Assembly (NCBI RefSeq): GCF_013377885.1
Contig: NZ_JABKAU010000009.1
Location: 86,109-150,108, forward strand
Direction of reading: 5' to 3'
Origin: Hymenobacter lapidiphilus
GTDB lineage: Bacteria; Bacteroidota; Bacteroidia; Cytophagales; Hymenobacteraceae
Length of the DNA: 64,000 bases
Shown here piece by piece: positions 52,124 through 59,689 of this stretch. The translations under genes and the position numbers were made by a program. The stretch's first letter is position 1. Each line of letters begins with the position of its first letter. The notes below the pieces were generated by a model, which was not told the DNA's origin, did not search any database, and saw nothing but the letters and a program-made list of their open reading frames with translations.

Positions 52124-53068
52124 ATGTTTGGAGTAACAGATTTTCAACGAGCCTTTGAGCTTATTTCGGATAAGCTGGCACGCTGGGCGCAAGCGGTGCT
52201 GCTGCTGCTGCCCAACCTGCTCATCGCCATCCTTATCCTGACGGTTACTTACTTCGTAGCCAAAGTGATCCACCGCGTTGTTGAGCGGCTGCTGACCCGG
52301 GTTTCGCCCAGCATTACACTCAACCAGCTCATTGCCACCATTGTGCATGTGGCCGTGCTGCTCATTGGCCTGTTCTTCACGCTCGAAGTACTGCAGCTCG
52401 ACAAAACGGTCACCTCGCTGCTGGCCGGTGTTGGTATCATTGGTCTGGCGTTGGGCTTTGCCTTCCAGGATATTGCGGCCAACTTTATCAGCGGCATTCT
52501 CATTGCCGTGCAGCGGCCCTTCACGGTGGGCGACGTCATTCAGACCGAAACGTATTTTGGTACTATTGAGCGCATCAACTTACGTACCCTCGACCTGCGC
52601 CAGGTAACGGGCGAACTGGTGCGCGTGCCTAACCGCAAGGTGTTTGAAAGCTCGGTTATCAACTTCACTGAAACCACGCAGCGCCGGGTCGATGTGCCCT
52701 GCGGCGTCAGCTACGACACCAATCTGGAGCAGGTGCGGGCCGTGGTGCTGGAGTGCATGCGCGACTTTCCGGGCATGCTCACACAACGGCCGCTGGAGGT
52801 TATGTTCACTGAGTTTGGTGAAAGCTCCATCAACTTTACTCTGCGCTTCTGGATTCCTTACCGCCGCCAGACCGATTACGTGAGTGCCAAAAGCGAGGCC
52901 ATGATACGCATCAAGCGCGCCTTCGACAAGGCAGATATTTCCATTCCGTTTCCCATCCGCACCCTCGACATCTCGCCCGAGCTACTCGATAAGCTTAGCC
53001 GGGGGCTGGCCCGCACCCCCGAACCAGAGCAACCACAGCAACCACAGCAGCAGGAACTACCCGAGTAA
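52124..53068 (+). CDS. MscS-family mechanosensitive ion channel
   Basis: The 314-residue protein has three membrane helices (AVLLLLPNLLIAILILTVTY, IATIVHVAVLLIGLFFTLEV, VTSLLAGVGIIGLALGFAFQ). The third is the pore helix and leads into DIAANFISGILIAVQRPFTV, GDVIQTETYFGTIERINLRT and LVRVPNRKVFESSVINFTET, the standard MscS beta-domain sequence. The C-terminal tail is rich in Gln and Pro. It opens under membrane tension to release osmolytes. No operon partner is apparent; a terminator-like hairpin follows. Confidence 0.95.
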   Translation: MFGVTDFQRAFELISDKLARWAQAVLLLLPNLLIAILILTVTYFVAKVIHRVVERLLTRVSPSITLNQLIATIVHVAVLLIGLFFTLEVLQLDKTVTSLLAGVGIIGLALGFAFQDIAANFISGILIAVQRPFTVGDVIQTETYFGTIERINLRTLDLRQVTGELVRVPNRKVFESSVINFTETTQRRVDVPCGVSYDTNLEQVRAVVLECMRDFPGMLTQRPLEVMFTEFGESSINFTLRFWIPYRRQTDYVSAKSEAMIRIKRAFDKADISIPFPIRTLDISPELLDKLSRGLARTPEPEQPQQPQQQELPE

Positions 53069-53079
53069 GAACCCCTTAA

Positions 53080-53130
53080 AACCGTCATTCCGACATTCTG
53101 CCCGATGAGCGGAATGTCGGAATGACGGTT
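53080..53130. terminator. Bidirectional hairpin terminator
   Basis: AACCGTCATTCCGACATTC (53080-53098) pairs perfectly with its complement at 53112-53130 around a 13-base loop. It lies between the convergent MscS gene and the small gene at 53155, with A-rich sequence on its left. Confidence 0.85.
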
Positions 53131-53154
53131 GAGATTAACCAGGTGCCGGGGCTT

Positions 53155-53499
53155 CTACTTGTGGTTCTTGTCGAGGTTTTTACCCAGGTCTTCCACCGTT
53201 TTCAGGAACTCATCAACGTTCGTGTCGCCGTAGGTGCCATAGGCAGTGGCGATGGTGCCTTTCACGCCATCGGTAGTTTCGATGGCGTACAGAATCGACA
53301 TATCGTCGGGGTTGCTTTCGCCCTCGAAGCGGTAGAAATCCACGATGGTTACTTCTTCGGGCATGTAGCCGCGCGCGCGGTTATCGTCGCTCAGGGGGTA
53401 AAGCTTGCCATCGGTTACCCGGAAGTCGGCCGTGAAGCCGTCGGCGTTCAGCTTGCTTTCCACATTCACGAGGCTACGTTCTTTTTCGTTGTCTTGCAT
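53155..53499 (-). CDS. Conserved hypothetical small soluble protein
   Basis: The 114-residue protein begins MQDNEKERSLVNVESKLNAD and continues GFTADFRVTDGKLYPLSDDN, YMPEEVTIVDFYRFEGESNP and DDMSILYAIETTDGVKGTIA. I recall this short acidic protein as common in Bacteroidota, sometimes mislabelled as a phosphoribosyl-pyrophosphate synthetase. Nothing supports that name in the sequence. It has no signal or membrane segment. Function unknown. Confidence 0.78.
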   Translation of the reverse strand: MQDNEKERSLVNVESKLNADGFTADFRVTDGKLYPLSDDNRARGYMPEEVTIVDFYRFEGESNPDDMSILYAIETTDGVKGTIATAYGTYGDTNVDEFLKTVEDLGKNLDKNHK

Positions 53500-53634
53500 G
53501 ACCAGGGGATTAGGTGTCGGGGAGCGTACAGGAAAGGAATAGCGAGGGCGGCTAATACTGCTGCCCCCGTACCAGGCTATACGTAGCCGGTACGGGGGCA
53601 GGTTATATCAAAACGTCGAAAAGCAGGCCTGACC

Positions 53635-53832
53635 TTAGCCAGCCGCTTTCTGCCGTTGTTGGGCCAGGTCGATTGTGCGCTGAATCTGGTCCACATCAAA
53701 GCCCGAACAGGCGCTGCCGCAGCCCTTGGCGCAGCCGCTCTGGCGCTTATCGAAAGCCCGCCAGAAGATGCGCCCTACGTAAAATGCCGCCCCCGCAAAG
53801 AGCAGCGCGATGATAAGATATTGTAGCCACAT
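53635..53832 (-). CDS. FeoB-associated Cys-rich membrane protein
   Basis: The 65-residue protein has one membrane helix (LQYLIIALLFAGAAFYVGRI) and a Cys-rich motif CAKGCGSACSG, followed by a helical tail. This is the FeoB-associated Cys-rich family, which usually follows the iron transporter FeoB. No feoB gene is within the window, so here it is solitary. The cysteines may bind iron or another metal. Confidence 0.82.
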   Translation of the reverse strand: MWLQYLIIALLFAGAAFYVGRIFWRAFDKRQSGCAKGCGSACSGFDVDQIQRTIDLAQQRQKAAG

Positions 53833-53876
53833 GGTGGTTGATGCTTAATAGTTGGTTAAGGAACGTCGTGCTGCCC

Positions 53877-53979
53877 AGAACGTTGTAGGGGCGGGGTTTA
53901 GCTGCGCCCGCCGTTCGTACCGTTTCAACGACTCTCGTTCAACGGCGGGCGGGGGCAAGCCCCGCCCCTACAACGTTCT
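53877..53979. repeat. Long palindrome (GTAGGGGCGGGGC family), copy 2
   Basis: AGAACGTTGTAGGGGCGGGG on the left is mirrored by CCCCGCCCCTACAACGTTCT on the right, with inner CGCCCGCCGTT pairing AACGGCGGGCG. The loop is about 20-25 bases. The element matches the mcrB-mcrC palindrome (12324-12463) in its GGGGCGGGGC core. Confidence 0.88.
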
Positions 53980-54003
53980 GAGCAGCAGTAGAACAGTTCT
54001 TTA

Positions 54004-54822
54004 CTAACCCTTAACTCCTACACTCTGTTCCCGCCACACCTCGCCAATCAGTTCCCGCATCTCGCCGTGCACTAGTCCGTTGCTGGCCAGTATCTCGCGG
54101 CCGGATAGCGGGTCGCCATCCGCTAGGAATTCGGTAACGCGGCCGCCGGCCTCGCGCACCAGCAGGATGCCTGCGGCTACGTCGTAGGAGTTAAGGTTGA
54201 ACTCGAAGAAGCCCTCGAAGCGCCCGGCGGCTACGTAGGCCAGATCGGCGGCGGCCGAGCCCACGCGCCGCACGCCGTGCGAGCCGCGCATGAACGCGCC
54301 GAGCACTTTCAGGTAGTCGTCCATCAGGCCGAAATCGGTGTAGGGAAAGCCGGTGGCAATGAGCGAGGAGTTGAGGTCGGGCACGTCGGAAACGTGGATG
54401 GGTAGCTCGTTGCAGAACGCCCCGCCACCCTTAGCCGCCCGGAAACACTCGTCGCGCACTACCTCGTACACCACGCCGGCTACCAGCTCCTGCCCCCGAA
54501 CCAGGCCCACACTCACGCAGTACACCGGCAGGCCGTGCACGAAGTTGGTGGTGCCATCGAGCGGGTCGATAATCCAGTTGAACTCCTCGGCCCGCTCGGC
54601 GCCTTCAGTGCCTTCTTCGGTGATGAAGCCGGCCTCGGGCAGCACCTCGCGCAGGCCCGCTACCAGGAGTTTCTCCGTCTCTTTATCCACATACGAAACC
54701 AGGTCGTGGACACCCTTGCTCTCGATGTGGCTGCGGTTGAACGTAGCCGACTCCTGGCGAATAAACTGCCCTGCATAGCGCGTTACCGCCGCAAGCTGAA
54801 AGCTGATTTGATTGTAATCCAT
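54004..54822 (-). CDS. Inositol monophosphatase family protein
   Basis: The 272-residue protein has the signature metal-binding blocks of the family: FITEEGTEGAERAEEFNWII (first Glu and Asp ligands), IIDPLDGTTNFVHGLPVYCV with the DPLDGT metal loop, and LNSYDVAAGILLVREAGGRV, in which Asp is the third ligand. The C-terminus is GEMRELIGEVWREQ. It hydrolyses phosphate from inositol-1-phosphate or similar sugars with Mg. In Bacteroidota it may supply myo-inositol for lipids (inference). It is 95 bases downstream of lnt on the same strand. Confidence 0.93.
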   Translation of the reverse strand: MDYNQISFQLAAVTRYAGQFIRQESATFNRSHIESKGVHDLVSYVDKETEKLLVAGLREVLPEAGFITEEGTEGAERAEEFNWIIDPLDGTTNFVHGLPVYCVSVGLVRGQELVAGVVYEVVRDECFRAAKGGGAFCNELPIHVSDVPDLNSSLIATGFPYTDFGLMDDYLKVLGAFMRGSHGVRRVGSAAADLAYVAAGRFEGFFEFNLNSYDVAAGILLVREAGGRVTEFLADGDPLSGREILASNGLVHGEMRELIGEVWREQSVGVKG

Positions 54823-54864
54823 TGCGTTTAATGCGTATTGCTTTGTTGATAGTGCTTACTGGCA

Positions 54865-54910
54865 CGTCATGCTTCATCTGGCGGCCGCTTGTCGAAGCAT
54901 GACGTTTTTT
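54865..54910. repeat. Short hairpin related to the GTCATGCTGAGCG family
   Basis: CGTCATGCTTC (54865-54875) pairs with GAAGCATGACG (54894-54904), with TTTTTT after it on the plus strand. The neighbouring genes run on the minus strand, so the T-run points away from them. It is more likely a reduced palindrome copy than a terminator of either gene. Confidence 0.55.
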
Positions 54911-54917
54911 GTACTCG

Positions 54918-56606
54918 TTACGCTACCCCAACTGTCTGCCGGCGCCCCACCACGGCCGCCACCACGGTAGCAATCAGCAGCAGCACCGCTAGTACCTGGC
55001 AGCTGATACCGATTAGTTCGCCGTGGCGGACGTAGAAGGTTAGCTCGGTATTGAGGTGCACGGTGCCGCGCAACGCGGCCTGCACCCACCAGCCCGACTG
55101 CTGCGTGATTTCGCCCTTTTGGTTAATAAAGCCCGAAATGCCGGTGTTGGCCGAGCGGGCCACGTCGCGGCGGGTTTCGATGGCCCGGAGCGTGGCGTAC
55201 TGCATGTGCTGCTTGTGCCCCGGCGAATCACTCCACCAGCCGTCGTTGGTAATAATGCCGATAAGTGTGGCCCCTTCAGTCACGTAATCGGCCACAAAGT
55301 CGCCGTACACCGATTCGTAGCAGATGACGGGTGCCACCCGCAATGCCGGGGCGGCGGCGGCCTCAAACACGCTGCGCTCGGGCTGCGAGCCCAGCCCGCC
55401 CGCCGAGCCGCCCAAATCAATCACGAACATCGACAGCCAGGGCGGCACGCCTTCCACGCCCGGCACGAGGCGGCTTTTGTGGTAGAACGCGGCCGGGTCG
55501 GTGGCGCGGCCCAGGTGCAGGGCCGCATTGAACAGGTCGTAGTAGCCCAAGTCGTCGCGGAAGCGGGCCGTAGCGCTGGCCTTGGCCTTGTTGGGGCCGT
55601 ACTGGCCCACGGTAGTCAGGCCGGTTACCAGGTCGAGGCCCGGGTGCGTGGTCAGCCATTGCCGCAGCTGCCCGATGCGGGGGTAAGTTTCGATATTGCT
55701 CTCGAAGTAGGTTTCGTCGAGGCTGGTTTCGGGCCAGAGCACGAGCCGGGTTTGCGGAGTCATCTGCTGCTCGGTTAGGGCCATCATCCGCGCCATCTGC
55801 TGGTCGTAGGACACAAAATTGGGCGAGCCCTCGAACTTCTCCAGAAACGGGTCGAGGTTGGGCTGTACGACCACCACCTCGGCTGCCGGACCCTTCTCCT
55901 GGTAGTTGCTACCGATGTACTTCGACAGCAATATGGGGAGCAGGACCGCCAGAAAGGGCAGCAGAACCAGGCGTTGACGCTGCACCCGAGCCAGGGCCGG
56001 GCCAGCGGACCGCCAGCGGCTCAAGAAGTGGAATACCAGCAGATTCACTGCCCAAATCCAGAGCGAGCCGCCCAGGAATCCGGTGTACTCATACCACTGT
56101 ACCAGGTAGTTGGCCGAGGCGAAACCGTTGCCGAGCGTGAGCCAGGGCCAGGTAAGAAACCAGTGCAGGTGCAGCTGCTCGAAGGCAATCCAATAGATGG
56201 GCAGCGAGAGGTAGCCCAGCTGGGGGCCGAACCGTTTTTTGGTGTGGTAGAAGGCTACCAGCGCTACACTCATCATCAGGGCATTGCACACAACGGCCGC
56301 AATGCCGCCACCCAAGGTGCTGAAGCTCACCCAGTAGGTGGTAAACAGGTTCCAGAGTACCAGCGTGAGGTAGCCGTAACGCCAGACTTTCCAGCCGCTG
56401 GCACCCTGGTCGCTCAGGCGCTGCTCCAGCAGTAGGTAGGGCACCCAGGCCACCAGCAGCAGCAAAGCCAGCGGGGCGGGGTTCACCGGCCAGCCAGCCC
56501 ACAGCAATCCGGCGCTCAATAGCGCCAGCAGGCTCGGTAGCCAGTAGGCCAGGCCTTTGGCGGGGGCGACCGTAGTGGGCTCGGGCAGCGTGGTATTATT
56601 CGGCAT
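54918..56606 (-). CDS. lnt: Apolipoprotein N-acyltransferase
   Basis: The 562-residue protein has several N-terminal helices (LLALLSAGLLWAGWPVNPAP, LALLLLVAWVPYLLLEQRLS) and LHWFLTWPWLTLGNGFASAN, the last typical of Lnt. The nitrilase-like domain follows: RLVLWPETSLDE with the catalytic Glu, AAFYHKSRLVPGVEGVP with the Lys, and VAPVICYESVYGDFVADYVT with the Cys nucleophile. It adds the third acyl chain to lipoproteins in the inner membrane. The ATG at 56606 was chosen over a start at 56699, because the latter would overlap rsmI by about 80 bases and gives a Thr-rich, unlikely N-terminus. Confidence 0.92.
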   Translation of the reverse strand: MPNNTTLPEPTTVAPAKGLAYWLPSLLALLSAGLLWAGWPVNPAPLALLLLVAWVPYLLLEQRLSDQGASGWKVWRYGYLTLVLWNLFTTYWVSFSTLGGGIAAVVCNALMMSVALVAFYHTKKRFGPQLGYLSLPIYWIAFEQLHLHWFLTWPWLTLGNGFASANYLVQWYEYTGFLGGSLWIWAVNLLVFHFLSRWRSAGPALARVQRQRLVLLPFLAVLLPILLSKYIGSNYQEKGPAAEVVVVQPNLDPFLEKFEGSPNFVSYDQQMARMMALTEQQMTPQTRLVLWPETSLDETYFESNIETYPRIGQLRQWLTTHPGLDLVTGLTTVGQYGPNKAKASATARFRDDLGYYDLFNAALHLGRATDPAAFYHKSRLVPGVEGVPPWLSMFVIDLGGSAGGLGSQPERSVFEAAAAPALRVAPVICYESVYGDFVADYVTEGATLIGIITNDGWWSDSPGHKQHMQYATLRAIETRRDVARSANTGISGFINQKGEITQQSGWWVQAALRGTVHLNTELTFYVRHGELIGISCQVLAVLLLIATVVAAVVGRRQTVGVA

Positions 56607-56619
56607 CGTCGTCGTCAGT

Positions 56620-57360
56620 CTAGTCTTCGTCGTCGTACTTTTTGTAGCGGTCGGCTTTGGCGGGCCGCTCGTACGGGCGGCCCTGCACCACCAGCACAAT
56701 TTCGCCTTTGATGGACGGGCGGGCGGCGAAGTTCTCGGCCAGCTCGGCCAGCGGGGCCGTCACGGTTTCCTCGAACAGCTTGGTCAGCTCTCGGCTTACC
56801 GAGGCTAGGCGCTCGGGTCCCAGCACTTCGGCCAGCTGCTCCAGCGTCTTCACAATCCGGTGCGGCGACTCGTAGAAAATCATGGTTCGGGTTTCCGGCA
56901 CCAGTTCCTGCAAACGGGTCTGGCGGCCCTTTTTCACCGGCAGAAACCCCTCGAACGTGAACCGCTCGGCCCCGAAGCCCGACTTGAGTAGCGCCGGCAC
57001 TAGGGCCGTAGCCCCCGGCAGACACTCCACCTTGAAGCCACGGGCCAGGCACTCGCGCACCAGTAGGAAACCGGGGTCGGAGATGCCCGGCGTGCCGGCG
57101 TCGGACACCAGGGCCATGGTTTCGCCCTTGGCCAGCCGCTCCAGCAGCCGCGGCACCTGTTGGTGCTCGTTGTGTAGGTGGTAGCTGAGCAGAGGCTTTT
57201 TCAGTTCCAGATGCTGTAGCAGCCGCCCGCTGGTGCGGGTATCCTCGGCCAGCACCAGATCAACTTCACCCAGTATCCGGATGGCCCGCAGGGTGATATC
57301 CTCCAGGTTACCGATGGGCGTGGGCACGAGGTAGAGCAGCGTAGGCGTAGGTTCCGACAT
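56620..57360 (-). CDS. rsmI: 16S rRNA (cytidine(1402)-2'-O)-methyltransferase
   Basis: The 246-residue protein shows the RsmI/SirC-like tetrapyrrole-methylase fold: LLYLVPTPIGNLEDITLRAI, VDLVLAEDTRTSGRLLQHLE, HNEHQQVPRLLERLAKGETM, ALVSDAGTPGISDPGFLLVR, GATALVPALLKSGFGAERFT, and MIFYESPHRIVKTLEQLAEV. It methylates C1402 of 16S rRNA at the ribosomal P site using SAM. The stop codon is 13 bases from the lnt ATG, suggesting an operon with lnt and possibly the inositol phosphatase. Confidence 0.95.
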   Translation of the reverse strand: MSEPTPTLLYLVPTPIGNLEDITLRAIRILGEVDLVLAEDTRTSGRLLQHLELKKPLLSYHLHNEHQQVPRLLERLAKGETMALVSDAGTPGISDPGFLLVRECLARGFKVECLPGATALVPALLKSGFGAERFTFEGFLPVKKGRQTRLQELVPETRTMIFYESPHRIVKTLEQLAEVLGPERLASVSRELTKLFEETVTAPLAELAENFAARPSIKGEIVLVVQGRPYERPAKADRYKKYDDED

Positions 57361-57381
57361 AGCTGCAAAGGTATCGGTTAC

Positions 57382-57566
57382 TTAGAGCTTCGTGGTTAGT
57401 GATAGAGCGTAGTGCTGGAACATCATTCAGAGCGCAGCGAAGAATCTCGCTTGCGGATGTTGGAATAGTAACCCAAAGACTGCACTCGGACTGCACGCGA
57501 GATTCTTCGCTGCGCTCTGAATGACGTTCCAGCACTACGCTCTGACCACTAACCACCAAGCTCTAA
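57382..57566. repeat. 185-bp palindrome with ~69-base arms
   Basis: Left arm 57382-57450 (TTAGAGCTTCGTGGTTAGTG ... GAATCTCGC) and right arm 57497-57566 are reverse complements apart from a few mismatches and one indel. The centre is ~46 bases. The inner part (CATTCAGAGCGCAGCGAAGA) echoes the GTCATGCTGAGCGCAG family; the outer part (TTAGTG, AGCTT motifs) looks like an added layer. It separates rsmI from the dehydratase gene, and the right arm covers the latter's stop codon. Confidence 0.88.
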
Positions 57567-57820
57567 ACGGCCTCCTCCCCGCCATACTCGGCGGCAAGTG
57601 TATCGATGGCGGCAGCCAGCTTCCGGTCTTTGTCGGTGATGGTATTGCCCGCATCGTGGGTGCGCAGGCGGAAGCTGACGGTGTTGTACTCGTTGCTCCA
57701 CCAAGGGTGATGGTTCTGAAATTCGGCCTCCTCGGCCACGTCGCTCATGAAGCTGAAGGCCACTTTAAAGTCCTTAAAACGGAAGGTGTTGCAGAAGGCA
57801 TTGTCTTGTTCGGTCCACAT
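57563..57820 (-). CDS. 4a-hydroxytetrahydrobiopterin (pterin carbinolamine) dehydratase
   Basis: The 85-residue protein shows the PCD/DCoH motif: EFQNHHPWWSNEYNTVSFRL (residues 34-53), with HHP at 37-39, and RTHDAGNTITDKD with His55. The N-terminal FKDFKVAFSFMSDVAEEAE forms the first strand and helix. It dehydrates 4a-hydroxytetrahydropterin, recycling the cofactor of aromatic amino-acid hydroxylases. No hydroxylase gene was recognised in this window. Its 3' end is embedded in the large palindrome. Confidence 0.92.
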   Translation of the reverse strand: MWTEQDNAFCNTFRFKDFKVAFSFMSDVAEEAEFQNHHPWWSNEYNTVSFRLRTHDAGNTITDKDRKLAAAIDTLAAEYGGEEAV

Positions 57821-57942
57821 GGCAGGTTGGGGGTTTGGAAGGAAGAAGAGTGGCGCGAGGCAGGCCCAAAGCTAAACCCAAACCCGCAAACCACAGTACA
57901 CTTTACCAAACGCCCGCCTATCCACCTCAACCCAAAACAACT

Positions 57943-58443
57943 ATGGCTACCGATTCCAACAACCGCCCCGTGCGCGTCATCAACGACGACACTTCCGACC
58001 AGGAAATGAAGGCCGGCCACATTGTGCCTGGTGCCGATCCGCCCAAGAACGAGGACGCCCGCGGCGGCTTTGGCAACCGCGACGGCAAGCAGGGCTTCGG
58101 CACCGACAGCTCCGACGGCGTTACGGCCGTGTCGATGAACCAGAACGAGGACAAGACCGCCCCGCCGCACGACAACATGCGCACCACCGAGGAGGGCCGC
58201 CCCGACCGCCCCAACCAGGACATGCCCGCCGAGCGCCACCTCACCCAGCAGCCCCGCCGCCCCGTGGATGAGCTCGACGGCGACGATGCCCGCAAAGGTC
58301 CCGACGAGATGGAAGACCCCGATTCGCGCGTGGGCATGGGCCAGATGGAAGCCAACCCGCCCTCCAACGCCAGGCTCGCCAGCGAAGGCAGCAACGCCGA
58401 CCTCACCGACCCTGAGGCCGAAGACACAGCCATCGACCAGTAA
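57943..58443 (+). CDS. Disordered acidic hydrophilic protein, unknown
   Basis: The 166-residue protein (MATDSNNRPVRVINDDTSDQ onward) is dominated by Asp, Glu, Asn, Gly, Pro and Arg, with few hydrophobic residues. It has blocks such as GNRDGKQGFGTDSSDGV and DELDGDDARKGPDEMEDPDS. No folded domain, signal or helix is evident. It resembles hydrophilins or other stress-protective disordered proteins in composition only. The ATG at 57943 is preferred to an upstream start at 57835 because the extra part is composed of unrelated Pro/Lys-rich sequence. Confidence 0.6.
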   Translation: MATDSNNRPVRVINDDTSDQEMKAGHIVPGADPPKNEDARGGFGNRDGKQGFGTDSSDGVTAVSMNQNEDKTAPPHDNMRTTEEGRPDRPNQDMPAERHLTQQPRRPVDELDGDDARKGPDEMEDPDSRVGMGQMEANPPSNARLASEGSNADLTDPEAEDTAIDQ

Positions 58444-58529
58444 TTCTGTCAGCCACTCGCTGATAGTTGAATGAGAAAAGCTAGCAGTTTCAGCTGATAG
58501 TCAACCACTCACCCTTAATCCTTTATATT

Positions 58530-58757
58530 ATGTCTGATAAAAGCAACCAACAGTCGCCGGAACATAGCGGCGACCCAGCGGGCCAGGGCCAACGGAAAGC
58601 CGACCCCAACAGCAAGCCCTTGGCCACTGGCGACGGCCAGAAGGACCTCGCCGATGAGTATACCGAAGATGGGCTGGATGAAATTCCGCCTCACCTCGTC
58701 AACAACCCCAACCGCAACTACGACAAGCCCGATATCGACAAACCGCCTTATAGCTAA
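58530..58757 (+). CDS. Short disordered acidic protein, probably related to its neighbour
   Basis: The 75-residue protein (SDKSNQQSPEHSGDPAGQGQ ... DGQKDLADEYTEDGLDEIPP, ending NYDKPDIDKPPYS) is highly hydrophilic and lacks a hydrophobic core. It follows the gene at 57943 by 86 bases on the same strand and has a similar composition. No family is recognised. A strong terminator-like hairpin follows directly, so the pair may be one transcript. Confidence 0.55.
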   Translation: MSDKSNQQSPEHSGDPAGQGQRKADPNSKPLATGDGQKDLADEYTEDGLDEIPPHLVNNPNRNYDKPDIDKPPYS

Positions 58758-58774
58758 GCTGTCGGGAATTATTA

Positions 58775-58820
58775 GAAACCCGAACGAGCATTCAGGCAAC
58801 TAAGTGCTCGTTCGGGTTTC
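58775..58820 (+). terminator. Perfect hairpin after the small acidic genes
   Basis: GAAACCCGAACGAGCA (58775-58790) pairs exactly with TGCTCGTTCGGGTTTC (58805-58820) around a 14-base loop. It sits 18 bases after the stop codon of the gene at 58530. Confidence 0.8.
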
Positions 58821-58913
58821 AACCAGGTTGCTGTTCGGTACAAGCCGATGCGCATCCTCTAGCAAGCATATCAGCAGTTCAGCATAACAGCTCCCAGCCA
58901 AAAGCTCAAAAAC

Positions 58914-59609
58914 ATGGCCCGCTACGCCCTTACCGATATGCACGGCTGCCTGCTGACGTTGCGCGCGCTACTGGCGCGGCTGCCGCTGCGCCCCGCCGAC
59001 GAGTTGTACTTTCTGGGCGATTATGTGAATAAAGGCCCCGACAGCCGCGGCGTGCTCGACTACCTGATGGCGCTGCCCGGTCAAGGATACCAAGTAGCCT
59101 GCCTGCGCGGCAACCACGACCAGGAGCTGCTCGATGCCGCCGAGGGCCACACCGAACAGGCCTGGCTCGGCACCACCGAACGTGCCCTGACGCTGCGCAG
59201 CTTCGGCATTACCAACCCGCAGGAGCTGCCCCTGCCCTACCTGCGCTGGCTCCGCGACTTACCTTATCAGCTTGATATTGCCGGCTGGACGCTGGTGCAC
59301 GCAGGCTACGACTTCCGCCTGAGCGCTGCCGATATGCGCCGCGACTGGCCCGCCATGCTCAATACCAAAGCCTTTGTGTTTGATGCATCCCGCCTGCAGG
59401 GCCGCCGGCTGGTACACGGCCACGTACCCACGCCCCACGCCGAACTGCAGCGCCGCCTGGCCCACACTCCGGGAGCCGTTTGCCTCGATACCGGCTGCGT
59501 GTACCGCCACAACGCTGAGCTTGGCCACTTGGCCGCTTTCAACCTCGACACCCACGAGCTGACGTTGCAGCCCAACATCGAGCCTGATTACCCGATTGCG
59601 AAACGGTGA
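58914..59609 (+). CDS. Metallophosphoesterase (serine/threonine phosphatase-like)
   Basis: The 231-residue protein carries the calcineurin-type metal motifs: ARYALTDMHG (DxH), YFLGDYVNKGPDSRGVLDYL (GDxxxxG), VACLRGNHDQELLDAAEG (GNHD), then LVHAGYDFRLS and RLVHGHVPTP with the distal histidines. It hydrolyses phosphoesters and belongs to the PrpA/PrpB/ApaH-like group. The substrate could be phosphoproteins or diadenosine polyphosphates. No signal peptide, so cytosolic. Confidence 0.9.
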   Translation: MARYALTDMHGCLLTLRALLARLPLRPADELYFLGDYVNKGPDSRGVLDYLMALPGQGYQVACLRGNHDQELLDAAEGHTEQAWLGTTERALTLRSFGITNPQELPLPYLRWLRDLPYQLDIAGWTLVHAGYDFRLSAADMRRDWPAMLNTKAFVFDASRLQGRRLVHGHVPTPHAELQRRLAHTPGAVCLDTGCVYRHNAELGHLAAFNLDTHELTLQPNIEPDYPIAKR

Positions 59610-59623
59610 GAGAACGGTAAAAC

Positions 59624-59666
59624 CTCTGTCATTCTGCGAGCTATGCAGGATAACAGAAGTTTTTTT
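59624..59666 (+). terminator. Hairpin with T-run after the phosphatase gene
   Basis: An imperfect stem CTCTGTCATTCTGC ... GCAGGATAACAGAAG (59624-59659) is followed by seven T (59660-59666). The stem resembles a shrunken TGTCATCCTGAGC-family palindrome. It begins 15 bases after the phosphatase stop. Confidence 0.7.
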
Positions 59667-59689
59667 AGCTTTTGTAAGCTCAGCGCAGC

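Noticed and set aside
57835..57942. Upstream start for the acidic protein at 57943
   Set aside because: The added 36 residues are Pro/Lys/Arg-rich and unlike the rest of the protein, and the ATG at 57943 is a better start.
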